Part shown: piece after piece, positions 16,895 through 25,629 of the stretch | Layout of the letters: every line of letters begins with the position of its first letter | Position numbering within the stretch: position 1 is the first letter of the stretch | NCBI RefSeq assembly: GCF_001676705.1 | Contig: NZ_CP016170.1 | Span: 806,001 to 870,000, forward strand | Direction: 5' to 3' | Source of the DNA: Bordetella bronchialis | GTDB lineage: Bacteria; Pseudomonadota; Gammaproteobacteria; Burkholderiales; Burkholderiaceae_B | Length of the DNA stretch: 64,000 nt | Translations under genes and position numbers: made by a program | Notes under the pieces: model-generated | Database searches by the model: none | Seen by the model: only the letters and a program-made list of their open reading frames with translations | What the model was told of the DNA's origin: nothing

Positions 16895-17817
16895 GCCCGA
16901 CCGTGAATGTGCGTAAGGACCAGGGCGGTGGCGGCGGCGCGGGTTTCCACGCCCAGCTTCACGTAGACGTGCTCCAGGTGCTTGTTGACGGTGCGGGGGC
17001 TCATGCCCAGGATCTCGCTGATGTCGCGGTTGGTCTTGCCCTTGGCGAGCCACAGCAATACCTCGTGTTCCCGCGCGGTCAGCTGGTATGCCGTCGCCAG
17101 GCTGGATGCTGCCGGCGCCGGCGCGCGGCGCTCGTCCATCAGCAGCACGTGCTCGCCCGGCTTGCGCGAGGCCGCCGGTCGCACCCGAAGTTCCCGGTCG
17201 CCGGCCTGGCGCAGGAAGGCGGAGGACTCGCCGGTAAGCGTGCCGGCCAGGTAACGCGACACCCACGCCGACAGCGGCGCGGGCAAGCCCTGCGCTTCGT
17301 CGGCCATGCCGAAGTACTCGGCCAGCCACAGCCGCGCCTTGGCCGTCTTCCAGGTGACGGCGCCGGTGTCGTCCAGCACCACCACCGCATTGGCGGCCGC
17401 ATCCATCGCGTTGATGGCCACCGACATCATGCGTGCATTGCGCAGATGGGCCTGCAGGCGCGCCAGCACCACATCCGTGTCCAGGGGCTTGACCACATAG
17501 TCGATGCCGCCGGCCCGGAAACCCCGCACGACATCTTCCGGCTCGGTCAGGCCCGTCATGAATACGACGGGTACATGGCCGGCGGCGGGATGCGCCTTGA
17601 TGCGCCGGCAGGTCTCGAAGCCGTCCAGGCCCGGCATCACCGCGTCCAGCAGCACAATGTCCGGCACCACGAAGTCCAGCCGCTCCAGGGCCGAATGGCC
17701 GTCGGTGGCGACGATGACCATATAGCCGGCCTCGTCCAGCGCGTCGGACAGCATCTTCAGGTTGTCCGGCGTATCGTCCACCAGCAGGACCACGTTGTTA
17801 TCGGACGGCGGCGGCAT
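16891..17817 (-). CDS. LuxR-type response regulator paired with the NCS1-kinase
   Basis: A 308-residue protein. Residues 9-125 form a receiver with acidic Asp14/15, phospho-Asp58 (LLDAVMPG) and Lys in VVKPLD. A middle part (about 130-225) resembles a degenerate PAS (AVVVLDDTGAVTWKT). Residues about 242-300 form the LuxR helix-turn-helix (LTAREHEVLLWLAKGKTNRDISEILGMSPRTVNKHLEHVYVKLGV). The gene start overlaps the end of the upstream NCS1-kinase gene by 20 bp, which implies translational coupling and a cognate pair. The likely targets are urtABCDE-fmdAB, whose promoter has two matching inverted repeats. Confidence 0.88.
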   Translation of the reverse strand: MPPPSDNNVVLLVDDTPDNLKMLSDALDEAGYMVIVATDGHSALERLDFVVPDIVLLDAVMPGLDGFETCRRIKAHPAAGHVPVVFMTGLTEPEDVVRGFRAGGIDYVVKPLDTDVVLARLQAHLRNARMMSVAINAMDAAANAVVVLDDTGAVTWKTAKARLWLAEYFGMADEAQGLPAPLSAWVSRYLAGTLTGESSAFLRQAGDRELRVRPAASRKPGEHVLLMDERRAPAPAASSLATAYQLTAREHEVLLWLAKGKTNRDISEILGMSPRTVNKHLEHVYVKLGVETRAAATALVLTHIHGRA

Positions 17818-20800
17818 GATGCTGTACGTGCTCCTTCAACAATGCGTTGTAGTCAGCCAGCCGGAAATCCTGGGCCAGCGCGGCCAGATGGTCGATGAGC
17901 GGCGCCGTATGCGGCGCACGCGCACGGATTTCCTCCAGGCGCGCGCAGATGCCCTTGACGTAGCCCATCGCGCCCAGTTCCAGCAGCGATTCCGCGTCCT
18001 CGCGGTCCAGTCGCACATCGCGCAGGACGCCGCCGGCGGGCCGGAGCGGCGTGGCGGCCGGTTGCACCATCCATTCAAGGCGCAGGTGCATGCCGACCTT
18101 GGCCAGCAGCTCGTCCAGCAGGACCGGCTTGACGAGCCAATCGGTCAGCCCGCACTGCACCGCTTCCTTGGGGTCGACGCCGTAGGCATTGGCGGAAACG
18201 ATGATTACCGGCACGCCGACGCCCTGGTCGCGCAGCAGGCGGCAGACCTCCCAGCCGGTCAGTCCCGGCATGGAGATATCCATCAGGATCAGGGCGGGGC
18301 GCAGGGTGTGCACGCAGGCCAGGCATTCCGGCCCGTTGCCGGCCTCCAGCACGTCGAAGCCCAGTGGCTGCAGCATGTCGCGCAGGATCCGGCGTTGCGA
18401 GGGCTGGTCGTCCACCACCAGCACGGCGCGGCGCTCGCCGGCATAGCCGACGATGGCGCCGCCGGGCCGCATGTCGCCGCGGGGCGAGCGCACCTCGGGC
18501 AGGAAAAGCTTGAGCGTGAAGGCGCTGCCCACGCCGACCTGGCTGCGCACGGTCAATTCGCCGCCCATGATGCCGGTCAGCATGCGGCAGATCGTCAGCC
18601 CCAGGCCCGTGCCGGTATCCGCCTGGTCGGCCGCGGCCCAGCTGCGCTCGAAGGGCATGAAGATGCGATCCAGGTCTTCGGGCGGTATCCCCGCGCCGCT
18701 GTCCTCCACCTCCATCTGCACCATGTCCGCGGCGTAGCGCACGCGCAGCGCGACATGGCCCACGCGGGTGAATTTCACGGCGTTGCTCATCAGGTTGATC
18801 AGGATCTGCCGCAGCCGCTTTTCGTCGATATGGACGATCTTGGGCAGGTTGGCGGCGGCCTCGTACTCGAAGCGCAGGCCCTTGAGCGCCGTCTGCGGCT
18901 GGAACATCTTGACGATCTGCTCCAGGAATTCCGGCAGCCGCAGCTCGGCGGTCTCCAGGCGCAGCTTGCCGGCCTCGATGCGGGCGATGTCCAGCAGGCC
19001 GTCTATCAGGCCGATAAGATGCTTGCCGCTGCGGTGGATGACGTCGATGGCTTCGCGCCGGCCCGCGGGAATGGCGGTATCGCGCTGGAGGATCTGCGCG
19101 TAGCCCAGGATGCTGTTCAAGGGCGCGCGCAGCTCATGGCTCATGCCGCCCATGAAGCGGCTCTTGGCCAGATTGGCTGCCTCGGCCGCTTCCTTGGCCC
19201 GCTGCAGCTGGGCGTCGGTCTGGCGGTGTGCCTCGATTTCGCGCAGCAAAAGATGGGTCTGGCGATCGGACTCCTCCTGCGCGACCTGGCGGCTTTCGTT
19301 GGTCAGTACCAGCCACCACGCCGCCACGCCGCCCACCAGCAGCAGGGCGGCGAACAGTTTCAGGAAGGAGGCGCGCAGCACGGCGATGTCGCCGCCGACG
19401 TGCGCGAACGTCACTGCCTCCTGGTAGTAGATCAGCGCCAGGATGGCGGCGAACAGTCCGCCTATCGTGCCCATCGCCACCAGGTAATGCGCCAGCCGGT
19501 TGTGGAACAGCGGCGTGGCGGCGCCCGGCAGGATGCGCCGCAGCGCCGCCCCCAGCTGGTCCTGCAGGCGCGAGCCGGTCTTGCAGCGGTCCTGGCAGCG
19601 TGCGTCCAGCGTGCAGCACAGCGAGCAGATGGCGCCGTTGTAGGCCGGGCAATGGGCCATGTCCTGCGTCTCGAAGGATTTGGCGCAGATGACGCAGGTC
19701 AGGCCATGGCCGTGCAGGTCTCGCGGCTGGCGCGCCAGGTAGTAGCGGCCGCGCGTGGCCCAGGCGATGGCCGGCACGGCGATGAAGGCGGCGGCCAGTG
19801 TGATGAAGGGCGACAGCGCCTGCGCGGTGGCGCCGGCCACGCCGCTGCAGGCCGTGAACGCCGCCGCCATCGAGATCAGCATGCCGCCCACGCCGACCGG
19901 ATTGATGTCGTACAGATAGGCGCGCCGGAACTCGATGCCGCGCGGGCTCAGCCCCAGCGGCTTGTTGATGACCAGGTCGGCGACCAGGGAGCCGATCCAG
20001 GCGATGGCGACATGCGCGAACACGGCAAGCACGTGTTCCAGCGCGTCGAATACGCCCATCTCCATGAGCCCGATGGCGATCAGGACATTGAACACCAGCC
20101 ACACCACGCGGCCGGGATGGCTGTGCGTCACCCGCGCGAAGAAATTGGACCAGGCCAGCGATCCGGCGTAGGCATTGGTGACGTTGATCTTGACCTGCGA
20201 GATCACGACGAACAGCGTCATGGCGGCCACGGCCCAGCCGGGATGCGAGAACACATAGCCGTAGGCATGCAGGTACATCCGGGTGGGATCGGCCGCCTTG
20301 GCGGCGGGCAGGCCGTAGCTCAGGGCGAGCCAGGCCAGGAAGGCGCCGCCCAGCATCTTGGCCGCGCCCGGCAGGATCCAGCCAGGACCGGCGCATAGCA
20401 GGGCGGTCCACCAGCGCACCCGGTTGCGTGGCGTTTTCTCGGGCAGGAAGCGCAGGAAATCCACCTGTTCGCCGATCTGCGTGATCAGCGACGCGGCCAC
20501 CGCGGCCCCGGCGCCGAACATCAGCAGGTCGAATTGCCCGCCCGCGCCATGGCGGCCGCCGAAGTCCAGCAGTCCGCGCAGCGCGTCCGGATCCTTGTAC
20601 AGGATGAAGGCGTAGGGCAGTACCAGCAGCAGTACCCACGCCGGCTGGGTCCAGGATTGCAGGCGGTTCACCAGCGTGATGCCGTAGGTGACCAGCGGGA
20701 TGATGGCGAGCGCGCACGCCAGGTATCCCAGCCACAGCGGCAAGCCGGTGCAGACCTCGATGGCGAGCGCCATGATGGCGGCTTCCAGGGCGAAGAAGAT

Positions 20801-21187
20801 GAAAGTGAAGGACGCGTAGATCAGCGACGTGATGGTCGATCCGATATAGCCGAACCCGGCGCCGCGCGTCAGCAGGTCCATGTCCAGGCCATGCCGGGCG
20901 GCGTAGTAGGCGATGGGCAGCCCGGTGAAGAAAACCAGTACCGCGACGGCGGCGATGGCCCAGAAGGCGTTGACGAAACCGTAGTTCAGGGCGAGGGCGC
21001 CGCCTATGGCTTCCAGCGCCAGGAAAGAGATCGCCCCGATCGCGGTGTTGGCGACGCGGAACTCCGACCACTTGCGGAACGACACCGGCGTGAAGCGCAG
21101 CGCGTAGTCCTCCAGGGTCTCGTTGGCGACCCAGGTGTTGTAGTCCCGCCGTATCTTGACGATGCGTTGAGGTGCGCTCGCGTCCAC
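17798..21187 (-). CDS. NCS1 permease-histidine kinase fusion, hybrid sensor
   Basis: A 1129-residue fusion. Residues 1 to about 475 form a complete NCS1-type (purine/cytosine permease) membrane domain with about 12 helices and NKPLGLSPRGIEFRRAY near its end. A cysteine-rich linker follows (C498-x2-C501, then C-x9-C-x2-CC), a probable metal or redox module. Two more membrane helices lie at about 570-640. Then come HisKA with His684 in MSHELRAPLN, HATPase (NLMSNAVKF, DSGAGI, TGTGLGLTI), and a receiver with Asp970 in LMDISMPG. A GTG start is used. The layout resembles SLC5-fused CbrA but with another carrier family. It lies divergent from the urea/amide uptake operon, so it probably senses such a nitrogen compound. 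Confidence 0.9.
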   Translation of the reverse strand: MDASAPQRIVKIRRDYNTWVANETLEDYALRFTPVSFRKWSEFRVANTAIGAISFLALEAIGGALALNYGFVNAFWAIAAVAVLVFFTGLPIAYYAARHGLDMDLLTRGAGFGYIGSTITSLIYASFTFIFFALEAAIMALAIEVCTGLPLWLGYLACALAIIPLVTYGITLVNRLQSWTQPAWVLLLVLPYAFILYKDPDALRGLLDFGGRHGAGGQFDLLMFGAGAAVAASLITQIGEQVDFLRFLPEKTPRNRVRWWTALLCAGPGWILPGAAKMLGGAFLAWLALSYGLPAAKAADPTRMYLHAYGYVFSHPGWAVAAMTLFVVISQVKINVTNAYAGSLAWSNFFARVTHSHPGRVVWLVFNVLIAIGLMEMGVFDALEHVLAVFAHVAIAWIGSLVADLVINKPLGLSPRGIEFRRAYLYDINPVGVGGMLISMAAAFTACSGVAGATAQALSPFITLAAAFIAVPAIAWATRGRYYLARQPRDLHGHGLTCVICAKSFETQDMAHCPAYNGAICSLCCTLDARCQDRCKTGSRLQDQLGAALRRILPGAATPLFHNRLAHYLVAMGTIGGLFAAILALIYYQEAVTFAHVGGDIAVLRASFLKLFAALLLVGGVAAWWLVLTNESRQVAQEESDRQTHLLLREIEAHRQTDAQLQRAKEAAEAANLAKSRFMGGMSHELRAPLNSILGYAQILQRDTAIPAGRREAIDVIHRSGKHLIGLIDGLLDIARIEAGKLRLETAELRLPEFLEQIVKMFQPQTALKGLRFEYEAAANLPKIVHIDEKRLRQILINLMSNAVKFTRVGHVALRVRYAADMVQMEVEDSGAGIPPEDLDRIFMPFERSWAAADQADTGTGLGLTICRMLTGIMGGELTVRSQVGVGSAFTLKLFLPEVRSPRGDMRPGGAIVGYAGERRAVLVVDDQPSQRRILRDMLQPLGFDVLEAGNGPECLACVHTLRPALILMDISMPGLTGWEVCRLLRDQGVGVPVIIVSANAYGVDPKEAVQCGLTDWLVKPVLLDELLAKVGMHLRLEWMVQPAATPLRPAGGVLRDVRLDREDAESLLELGAMGYVKGICARLEEIRARAPHTAPLIDHLAALAQDFRLADYNALLKEHVQHHAAAVR

Positions 21188-21204
21188 GCTGGAGGTCTCC
21201 GGTA

Positions 21205-21274
21205 TGCGTCAATCGACGTATGCCGTGTTTTTACCCGCTGTGGAGGTAACGGCCACTACGTCAATCAACGTATG
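21205..21274. promoter_or_regulatory. Two TACGT-N6-ACGTA-type sites between the sensor and urtA
   Basis: CGTCAATCGACGTATG (21207-21222) and CGTCAATCAACGTATG (21259-21274) differ at one base and are 52 bp apart, close to five helical turns. Each forms an inverted repeat of the TACGT-N6-ACGTA type (the first copy begins TGCGT). They lie between the divergent starts of the NCS1-kinase and urtA. They are good candidates for the binding sites of the LuxR-type response regulator; this is inference from position, symmetry and repetition. Confidence 0.65.
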
Positions 21275-21389
21275 TTGCACTGCGGCACGGGCACCTAGTA
21301 TCGCATCGAACCCCCGGATGCGGCACCGCGCGGCAGCGCCTTGCGGCATCGGGTTTCCCCTGAAGCGACCGATCCGCAAGGAGCCCTCG

Positions 21390-22652
21390 ATGTCCCGCAA
21401 ACCTCCCTTCGAACAAGACCTCGCGTCGCCGTCGCGGCGTCGCGCGGCCCTGGCGCTGGCCTCGCTGCCGCTGATGGGCCTCCCGGCCTTCGCCCGCGCC
21501 GCGGGCCCGGCGACGTCCGCCGTCAACACCACGGGACTGGCCGTCACCGATACCGAAGTGACGGTGGGCCAGCTGCATTCGGCCACGGGCACCATGGCGA
21601 TCAGCGAAACGGGATCCATCCAGGCCGAGCGGCTGGCCATCGACCAGATCAACGCCATGGGCGGCATCCTGGGCCGCCAGATCAAGATCATCCAGGAAGA
21701 CGGCGCTTCGGATTGGCCCACCTTCGCGGAAAAGGCGCGCAAGCTGCTGGTCAGCGACAAGGTGGCCACCGTGTTCGGCTGCTGGACCTCGGCCTCGCGC
21801 AAGGCGGTGCTGCCTGTCTTCGAGAAGGAGAACGGGCTGCTGTACTACCCCACGTTCTACGAGGGCCTGGAGCAATCCAAGAACGTGTTCTATACCGGGC
21901 AGGAGGCCACGCAGCAGATCCTGGCCAGCCTCAACTGGCTGGCCAAGGAGAAAAAGGCAAAGACCTTCTATCTGGTGGGTTCCGACTACATCTGGCCGCG
22001 CACCTCCAACAAGATCGCCCGCAAGCACATCGAGAACGTGCTCAAGGGCGAGGTGGTGGGCGAGGAATACTACCCGCTGGGCCACACGCAGTTCGGTTCG
22101 CTGATCAACAAGATCAAGCTGAAAAAGCCCGACGTGGTGTTCGCCGACGTGGTCGGCGGCAGCAATGTGTCCTTCTACAAGCAGCTGAAGGCGGCCGGCG
22201 TGACGGCGCAGAAGCAGAAGCTGCTGACGATATCGGTCACCGAGGACGAGCTGCTGGGCATAGGCGGCGAAAACGCCGAAGGCTTCTGGTCGTGCATGAA
22301 GTACTTCCAGAGCCTGGACAACGACAACAACAAGAAATTCGTCGCGGCCTTCAAGGCCAAGTACGGGCCGAATGCCGTCATCGGCGACGTGACGCAGGCC
22401 GCCTACCTGGGCCCCTGGCTGTGGAAGATGGCGGTGGAAAAGGCCCAGAGCTTCGACGTGGACAAGGTCGTGGCGGCCTCGCCCAACCTGGAGTTCAAGC
22501 AGGCCCCCGAGGGCTATGTCAAGGTCGACCCCAATCACCATCTGTGGAGCCGCACGCGCGTGGGCCAGATCCGCAAGGACGGGCAGTTCGACGTGGTGTA
22601 CGAGACGCCCGACCTGATCAAGCCGGACCCCTTCCCCGAGGGTTACCAGTAA
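21390..22652 (+). CDS. urtA: Urea/short-amide ABC transporter substrate-binding protein
   Basis: A 420-residue periplasmic protein. The N-terminus has SRRRAALALASLPLMGLPAFARA, a Tat-like or Sec signal. The mature part is a type I (Leu/Ile/Val-like) binding protein with the UrtA marks VTVGQLHSATGTMAISETG, VFGCWTSASRKAVLPVFE, NGLLYYPTFYEG and PLGHTQFG. It delivers urea or formamide/short amides to the UrtBC permease. The ATG at 21390 follows AAGGAG by 6 bp. It is the first gene of urtABCDE-fmdA-fmdB, divergent from the NCS1-kinase. Confidence 0.93.
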   Translation: MSRKPPFEQDLASPSRRRAALALASLPLMGLPAFARAAGPATSAVNTTGLAVTDTEVTVGQLHSATGTMAISETGSIQAERLAIDQINAMGGILGRQIKIIQEDGASDWPTFAEKARKLLVSDKVATVFGCWTSASRKAVLPVFEKENGLLYYPTFYEGLEQSKNVFYTGQEATQQILASLNWLAKEKKAKTFYLVGSDYIWPRTSNKIARKHIENVLKGEVVGEEYYPLGHTQFGSLINKIKLKKPDVVFADVVGGSNVSFYKQLKAAGVTAQKQKLLTISVTEDELLGIGGENAEGFWSCMKYFQSLDNDNNKKFVAAFKAKYGPNAVIGDVTQAAYLGPWLWKMAVEKAQSFDVDKVVAASPNLEFKQAPEGYVKVDPNHHLWSRTRVGQIRKDGQFDVVYETPDLIKPDPFPEGYQ

Positions 22653-22767
22653 ATCCCCCGGCCCTGCCGGTCGCGCGGGCCGCCGGACGGCGCCCCGCGC
22701 TCGTGCGTGCAGGTTCTCCGCCCATCGTCCAGCCGTCGCCATTCCCGCACAGCCTACAGGCCAGCCT

Positions 22768-23685
22768 ATGGAATCCTTCTCCGATCTCGGCGCCATTCTC
22801 CTGATGCAAGGCTTCAACGGCCTGTCCGTGTTCAGCGTGCTGCTGCTCATGGCCCTGGGCCTGGCCATCATTTTCGGGCAGATGGGCGTCATCAACATGG
22901 CGCACGGCGAGTTCCTGGCCGTGGGCGCCTACACGACTTATCTGTTCTCGGAACTGACGCAGCAATATGCGCCGGGCGCCATGCCGTACTACTTCTTCCT
23001 GGCGATCGCCGCGGCCTTCGCCGTGACCTTCGCACTGGGCTGGCTGGTGGAATGGCTGATGATCCGGCACCTGTACCGCCGGCCGCTGGACACGCTGCTC
23101 GCCACCTGGGGCCTGTCCCTGGTGCTGCAGCAGGCCTTGCGATCCATCTTCGGCCCGCGCGAGGTCAGTCCCACGTTGCCCGATTGGCTGATGGGCTCGG
23201 TCCAGCCGCTGACGGGCGTCGATATTCCCATAAACGGCCTGGTGGTCATGACCATCACGGTCATCCTGACGGCGGCGCTGCTGTTCGGGCTGTTCCGTTC
23301 CACCTGGGGCCTGCATGTGCGCGCCACCGTGCAGAACCGCGCGATGAGCGGCTCGGTGGGCATCGATACCCGCAAGGTGGATCGCGTGACGTTCGCCCTG
23401 GGCTGCGGCATCGCCGGCATCGCCGGCGCCGCCTTTACCACCATCGGTTCGACGGGGCCGACCAGCGGGTCCTTGTACATCGTCGATACCTTCCTGACGG
23501 TGGTGTTCGGGGGCGCGGCCAGCCTGTACGGCACGATCGCGTCGGCTTTCGTCATCGCCCAGACGCAATCGGTATCGGAGTTCTTCATGACCGGCTCGAT
23601 GGCCAAGGTGCTGACCTTGTCCGCGGTGGTGGTCATCCTGATGCTGCGGCCGCAGGGTCTGTTCACGATCAAGGTCCGCAAGTAA
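22768..23685 (+). CDS. urtB: Urea ABC transporter permease UrtB
   Basis: A 305-residue membrane protein of the LivH type with eight to nine helices. Marks include LGLAIIFGQMGVINMAHGEFLAVGAY and RATVQNRAMSGSVGIDTRKVD, the latter typical of UrtB rather than LivH. There is no N-terminal extracytoplasmic extension such as longer UrtB forms carry. A 115-bp gap separates it from urtA, and urtC follows after 17 bp. Confidence 0.92.
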   Translation: MESFSDLGAILLMQGFNGLSVFSVLLLMALGLAIIFGQMGVINMAHGEFLAVGAYTTYLFSELTQQYAPGAMPYYFFLAIAAAFAVTFALGWLVEWLMIRHLYRRPLDTLLATWGLSLVLQQALRSIFGPREVSPTLPDWLMGSVQPLTGVDIPINGLVVMTITVILTAALLFGLFRSTWGLHVRATVQNRAMSGSVGIDTRKVDRVTFALGCGIAGIAGAAFTTIGSTGPTSGSLYIVDTFLTVVFGGAASLYGTIASAFVIAQTQSVSEFFMTGSMAKVLTLSAVVVILMLRPQGLFTIKVRK

Positions 23686-23702
23686 GGCGGCAGGAGGCTG
23701 AG

Positions 23703-24836
23703 ATGAAACGGGTCTACAAAAATGTGTTGGGCGGGCGCCAGGGCATGATAGGCCTGGCCATCCTGGCGGTGCTTATCTTCGCTGTCTTTCCGCTGTTGCT
23801 GGACGGCTTCCGCCTGAACCTGGTCGGCAAATACCTGACCTACGCCTTCGTGGCGCTGGGACTGGTGCTGTGCTGGGGCTATGGCGGGATATTGAGCCTG
23901 GGGCAAGGCGTGTTCTTCGGCATCGGCGGCTATTGCATGGCCATGTTCCTGAAGCTGGAGGCCTCTACCGTGGAGGCCACGAAAATCCAGTCCACGCCCG
24001 GCATCCCCGATTTCATGGACTGGAACCAGATCACCGCGCTGCCGTGGTTCTGGGTGCCGTTCAAGAGCTTCATTTTTACGCTGGTGGCGGTGCCCGTCGT
24101 GCCGGCCCTGCTGGCCCTGGTCATCGGCGTGGCGATGTTCAAGCGCCGCGTGGGCGATACCTACTTCGCCATCGTCAGCCAGGCCATCGCCCTGATCCTG
24201 TCGGTGCTGATCATCGGGCAGCAGGGCCTGACCGGCGGCGTCAACGGCATTACGGACCTGAAGACCCTGCTGGGCTGGGACATCCGCACCGATTCGGCGC
24301 GCGTCATCCTGTACTTCGTCAATGGCGCGCTGTTGTTCGCCTGCCTGCTGTTCGGCCGCTTTTTGCTGTCTTCCAAGCTGGGCAAGCTGCTGGTGGCCAT
24401 GCGCGACAAAGAAGAACGCGTGCGCTTCTCGGGATACGACGTGGCCAGCTTCAAGGTGTTCGTGTTCTGCGTGGCGGCGGTGTTCTCGGCCATCGGCGGG
24501 GCAATGTTCACGCTGCAGGTGGGATTCATGTCGCCGTCCTTCGTCGGCATCGTGCCTTCGATCGAGATGGTGATCTTTGCCGCCGTGGGCGGCCGGCTGT
24601 CCCTGCTGGGGGCGGTGTACGGCACGCTGCTGGTGAACTTCGGCAAGAGCTATTTTTCCGAGAGCTTTCCGCAGCTGTGGCTGTTCCTGATGGGCGGCCT
24701 GTTCATCGCCGTGGTGATGGCCTTTCCCAATGGCCTGGCCGGGCTCTACGGCCGCTACGTGCAGCCGCGGCTGGCGCGGGCCCCGCGCGCCAAGGCCGTT
24801 CCGCCCGAGGGCGCTTCTTCCACGGAGGCCGCATGA
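23703..24836 (+). CDS. urtC: Urea ABC transporter permease UrtC
   Basis: A 377-residue LivM-type permease with about ten helices. It shows LVLCWGYGGILSLGQGVFFGIGGYCMAMFL and FSGYDVASFKVFVFCVAAVFSAIGGAMF, both typical of UrtC. The start at 23703 has an AGGAGG ribosome site. Its stop overlaps the urtD start (ATGA at 24833-24836), so translation is coupled. It forms the membrane channel with UrtB. Confidence 0.92.
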   Translation: MKRVYKNVLGGRQGMIGLAILAVLIFAVFPLLLDGFRLNLVGKYLTYAFVALGLVLCWGYGGILSLGQGVFFGIGGYCMAMFLKLEASTVEATKIQSTPGIPDFMDWNQITALPWFWVPFKSFIFTLVAVPVVPALLALVIGVAMFKRRVGDTYFAIVSQAIALILSVLIIGQQGLTGGVNGITDLKTLLGWDIRTDSARVILYFVNGALLFACLLFGRFLLSSKLGKLLVAMRDKEERVRFSGYDVASFKVFVFCVAAVFSAIGGAMFTLQVGFMSPSFVGIVPSIEMVIFAAVGGRLSLLGAVYGTLLVNFGKSYFSESFPQLWLFLMGGLFIAVVMAFPNGLAGLYGRYVQPRLARAPRAKAVPPEGASSTEAA

Positions 24837-25606
24837 ATCCGCCCCTGATGAATACGCGGCCGGCGGGCGGGCGGGAATTCGCCCTGTACGTCGAAGGACT
24901 GACCGTGTCCTTCAACGGCTTCGTCGCCGTCAATGACCTGAACCTGTACGTGGACAAGGGCGAACTGCGGGTGGTCATCGGCCCCAATGGCGCCGGCAAG
25001 ACCACCGTGCTGGACCTGATCTGCGGACGCACCAAGGCGACCTCGGGCTCCATCCGCTTCAAGGATACGGAACTGACGCGCATGGCGGAACACGAGATCG
25101 TGCGCGCCGGCGTCGGGCGCAAGTTCCAGACACCGTCCATCTATGAAACCCTGACGGTGCGCGAAAACCTGGAAGTGTCTTTTCCGCGCGGCCGCAGCGT
25201 ATTCGGTGCCTTGTCCTTCCGGCGTACGGCCGACGTCACCGAGCGCGTCGAGCAAGTGGCCGAGGACATTTTCCTGGCCGACATGCTCGAGAAACCGGCC
25301 GAGCTGCTGTCGCATGGGCAAAAGCAGTGGCTGGAGATCGGGATGCTGCTGATGCAGCAGCCCGAACTGATGATGCTGGACGAACCGGTGGCCGGCATGA
25401 GCGTGTCCGAACGCGAGAAGACCGCGGAGCTGCTCAACCGCATCAGCCGGGATCGTTCCATGATCGTCATCGAGCACGACATGGAGTTCGTGAAGAACAT
25501 CGCGCACAAGGTGACGGTTTTGCACCAGGGCAGGGTCCTGGCCGAAGGCCCCATGGACCAGGTGCAATCCGACCCGCGCGTCATCGAAGTGTATCTGGGT
25601 CATTGA
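24833..25606 (+). CDS. urtD: Urea ABC transporter ATP-binding protein UrtD
   Basis: A 257-residue LivG-type ATPase. Walker A is GPNGAGKTT. The signature loop is LSHGQKQWLEIGMLL, the unusual form typical of UrtD. Walker B is LMMLDEPVAGM, and the switch His lies in IVIEHDMEFV. It powers uptake together with UrtE. The ATG overlaps the urtC stop, and an alternative ATG lies at 24848. Confidence 0.92.
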   Translation: MNPPLMNTRPAGGREFALYVEGLTVSFNGFVAVNDLNLYVDKGELRVVIGPNGAGKTTVLDLICGRTKATSGSIRFKDTELTRMAEHEIVRAGVGRKFQTPSIYETLTVRENLEVSFPRGRSVFGALSFRRTADVTERVEQVAEDIFLADMLEKPAELLSHGQKQWLEIGMLLMQQPELMMLDEPVAGMSVSEREKTAELLNRISRDRSMIVIEHDMEFVKNIAHKVTVLHQGRVLAEGPMDQVQSDPRVIEVYLGH

Positions 25607-25629
25607 CCGCCGCGCTCTGGAGAATCCGC

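Noticed and set aside
17762..20398. An 878-codon open frame on the plus strand opposite the NCS1-kinase gene
   Set aside because: Composition is shadow-like (rich in His, Gln, Gly, Ala), while the minus-strand frame shows complete kinase, receiver and permease motifs.
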